Below are positions 40,140 to 41,715 of a stretch of 41,715 nucleotides of DNA, in pieces (the stretch's first letter is position 1; each line of letters begins with the position of its first letter). Location of the stretch: the IMG/VR virus record IMGVR_UViG_3300046000_006392, positions 1 through 41,715 of that record; one strand, written 5' to 3'. The stretch comes from a virus. Position numbers and translations under genes: made by a program. The notes under the pieces were generated by a model. That model ran no database searches, had not been told where the DNA came from, and saw only the letters and a list, made by a program, of their open reading frames with translations.

Positions 40140-41715
40140 TTACAGCAAATCCATTCTTTGCTGCGCCCGTGCGGCGGTGTCGAGGTCGGGGTCCATCGTC
40201 CACAGGGCGTGCGTGGCGCCGTCGATCTGGTGGCGGCCGACCGAAACGAATCCTTCTTCGCGCAGGATAGAGCTGAGCCCTTGGTCGGTGAACGGTGGCA
40301 GGTTGTTGGTCGGCATCATTGCGCGTAGTGCTGTAAGCGATACAAGGTCCTTCCGCACGAGCGGGTGCGGCTGATCGTGGATCGTGTCGAGCACAGCGCG
40401 GGCGAGCGGGGTCGCGGTCTGCATGGCGAGCGTGCGTAGGAATGGCGTCATGGGGGCACGGCCTTCGGGCTCGAAGTTTTTCGAGATAGGCCACGCCTCG
40501 AAGAACGCACGCAACCCGCCGGCCAAACGTGTCGCGTCCCGATAGAGGTCGTCGAAGTAGGTCGGCCCGAGGTTGAGAATCTGCTTCTTGGTTTGCAGCG
40601 GTGACTCGACGTAGAAGTAGCGCCGGTCGTCCGAGTGAACCGCGAGAGAGTCGTGATAGTTCGTGAAGAAAAGATAGTTCGTCACGTTGGGACAGGTCAT
40701 GACCGGCTCGTAAATCTGCCGAACCGAAACCATGTCGTCGGAGATGACGGGCTTTAACTTGTCCATGATCCGGTGCCGGTTCGGCCCGATGATGCGAACC
40801 TCGTCGACGACGGTGAGCTGCGATCCCGCCGCCCAGCCGTTGTGATTGCCTTCGAGGATGTGCTCGGCCGCCAGTCGTTGCACGTTAGATTGGCCGAGGA
40901 TGAGCGTGAGGATGTACGCGAGGAACCCCTTGCCGCCGCCGACGCCCGACTGGATAGCCGGCGCCCAGCGAATCTTTTTCCCCGAGTGCTGGACTTGGTA
41001 CGCGACCCAATCGGTGAAGGTGATCCAATACGGATCGCCCAATAGGTTCTGCGCGTGCCGCAGGTAGAGCGCGCCGGCCTCAATGGCCATGCTCTTGTCG
41101 GGGCGTGCGTAGGTCGGGCGATAGGTGTTGATGTAGGGCACGCCCTCGTGCGTGAACACCCGCTTAGTTTCGGCGGGGTTGTAACGCAGGTTCTCGACGA
41201 CGGGGATGCCGATGTCGTGAATGAGGTAGTCGCGTGCGCTGATCTCGGGGTTGGGGCTCTTGTAGATGAGGTCGACCACCTCGCCGCGCATCTTGCGGTT
41301 GTCGAGGTAGCGGAAAAACAGATTGGGCGCAGTGAGGAACACGATGCCGGTCGCCCATGGGGGCTGCGAACTGTTGGCCCGCGTCGCCGCTGAGGATAGC
41401 CGGCGAATCTCCTTAGCTAAGTCCACCACGGTGGGGCCGCGTAGCCCTCGCGACTTGGTCGCGCCGAACAGGTCGGCGACTAGGACCTTCTGCTCTAGGG
41501 GGCCCACTACGGCGCCCAGCTTGGCGATGCGTTTGGCTCCATGCACCAACAGGTCTTCCGGTGTGCGTGCCGAGTCGCGAATCCACTCGCGGGCGCTCTC
41601 GAACATGCGGCCGGCGATGGGTCGGTTGTTCCAGCCCGCCTCGACTGCGACCTTGATGACGCTGCGGATCGTCGTGGGCACGCGGTCCTTGGGGTTCGCT
41701 CGGAACGACTCCCAC
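40140..41715 (-). CDS. Primase-helicase, superfamily 3 helicase part (5' end outside window)
   Basis: About 524 residues are visible and the frame is open to the window edge, so the true start lies outside; a GTG at 41681 is probably internal. Counted from that GTG: Walker A SGVGGGKG (245-252, K251), with Gly where most ATPases have Ser/Thr, Walker B VVDE (291-294), and the sensor stretch NYLFFTNYHDSLAV (about 335-348) followed by DDRRYF. This is the SF3 helicase layout of DUF5906/D5-type phage primase-helicases, where a GKG form of Walker A is known. The C-terminus (about 450-510) looks like a winged-helix end. Any primase domain would lie in the missing N-terminus. Confidence 0.88.
   Translation of the reverse strand, partial: WESFRANPKDRVPTTIRSVIKVAVEAGWNNRPIAGRMFESAREWIRDSARTPEDLLVHGAKRIAKLGAVVGPLEQKVLVADLFGATKSRGLRGPTVVDLAKEIRRLSSAATRANSSQPPWATGIVFLTAPNLFFRYLDNRKMRGEVVDLIYKSPNPEISARDYLIHDIGIPVVENLRYNPAETKRVFTHEGVPYINTYRPTYARPDKSMAIEAGALYLRHAQNLLGDPYWITFTDWVAYQVQHSGKKIRWAPAIQSGVGGGKGFLAYILTLILGQSNVQRLAAEHILEGNHNGWAAGSQLTVVDEVRIIGPNRHRIMDKLKPVISDDMVSVRQIYEPVMTCPNVTNYLFFTNYHDSLAVHSDDRRYFYVESPLQTKKQILNLGPTYFDDLYRDATRLAGGLRAFFEAWPISKNFEPEGRAPMTPFLRTLAMQTATPLARAVLDTIHDQPHPLVRKDLVSLTALRAMMPTNNLPPFTDQGLSSILREEGFVSVGRHQIDGATHALWTMDPDLDTAARAQQRMDLL

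Overview
This window is most of a tailed-phage genome (Caudoviricetes), or a prophage carrying one. Late genes on the plus strand (1-31058) run from head assembly through fibres and lysis to tail nozzle and ejection proteins. Replication genes on the minus strand (32817-41715) carry a polymerase, helicases, nucleases and a single-stranded-DNA-binding protein. No tape-measure, sheath or baseplate genes are visible. The beta-propeller nozzle-like protein followed by four alanine/glycine-rich ejection-type proteins points to a podovirus-like short tail. Terminase, portal and endolysin are not visible, and both ends of the window cut through genes.

Layout of the late region: partial gene (1-300); scaffold-like protein (303-1748); four glycosyltransferase-type genes, one fused to a methyltransferase (1745-6210); a promoter-like site and strongly folded RNA leader (6217-6427); major capsid protein and its terminator (6428-7708); collagen-like fibres and a beta-helix tailspike (7737-8849, 8851-13050, 15369-17693, 17707-18378) interrupted by a lysis/membrane cassette (13770-15114); capsid-associated acidic protein, tail adaptor and nozzle-like proteins (18375-21892); collar-type fibre and cupin (21889-23048); ejection proteins (23045-31058).

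A long hairpin (31077-31111) separates the late operon from a convergent accessory pair, a GT4 glycosyltransferase (minus) and a Dps-like ferritin (plus), which diverge from a shared 79-bp control region. The Dps-like gene abuts the end of the replication operon with no gap. Read in the minus direction, that operon is: SF3 helicase/primase (truncated by the window edge), two small proteins, DUF2800 nuclease, DUF2815 ssDNA-binding protein, small proteins, family A DNA polymerase, small proteins, VRR-NUC nuclease and SNF2-type helicase.

The host cannot be named from sequence alone. Most starts lack a Shine-Dalgarno sequence and follow A/C-rich leaders, often with A at -3, which suggests a host that depends little on Shine-Dalgarno pairing (Bacteroidota are the classic case; other lineages are possible). 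Overall base composition is moderately GC-rich, with two visibly AT-richer islands in the receptor-binding parts of the fibres.

The most interesting points are (i) a folded RNA of about 118 nt with an 11-bp closing helix and three GNRA tetraloops, beginning where a sigma70-like promoter would start transcription and leading the capsid gene; and (ii) five glycosyltransferase-type genes together with four Thr-rich collagen-like fibre proteins, suggesting a virus-encoded virion glycosylation system analogous to glycosylated BclA on Bacillus spores.
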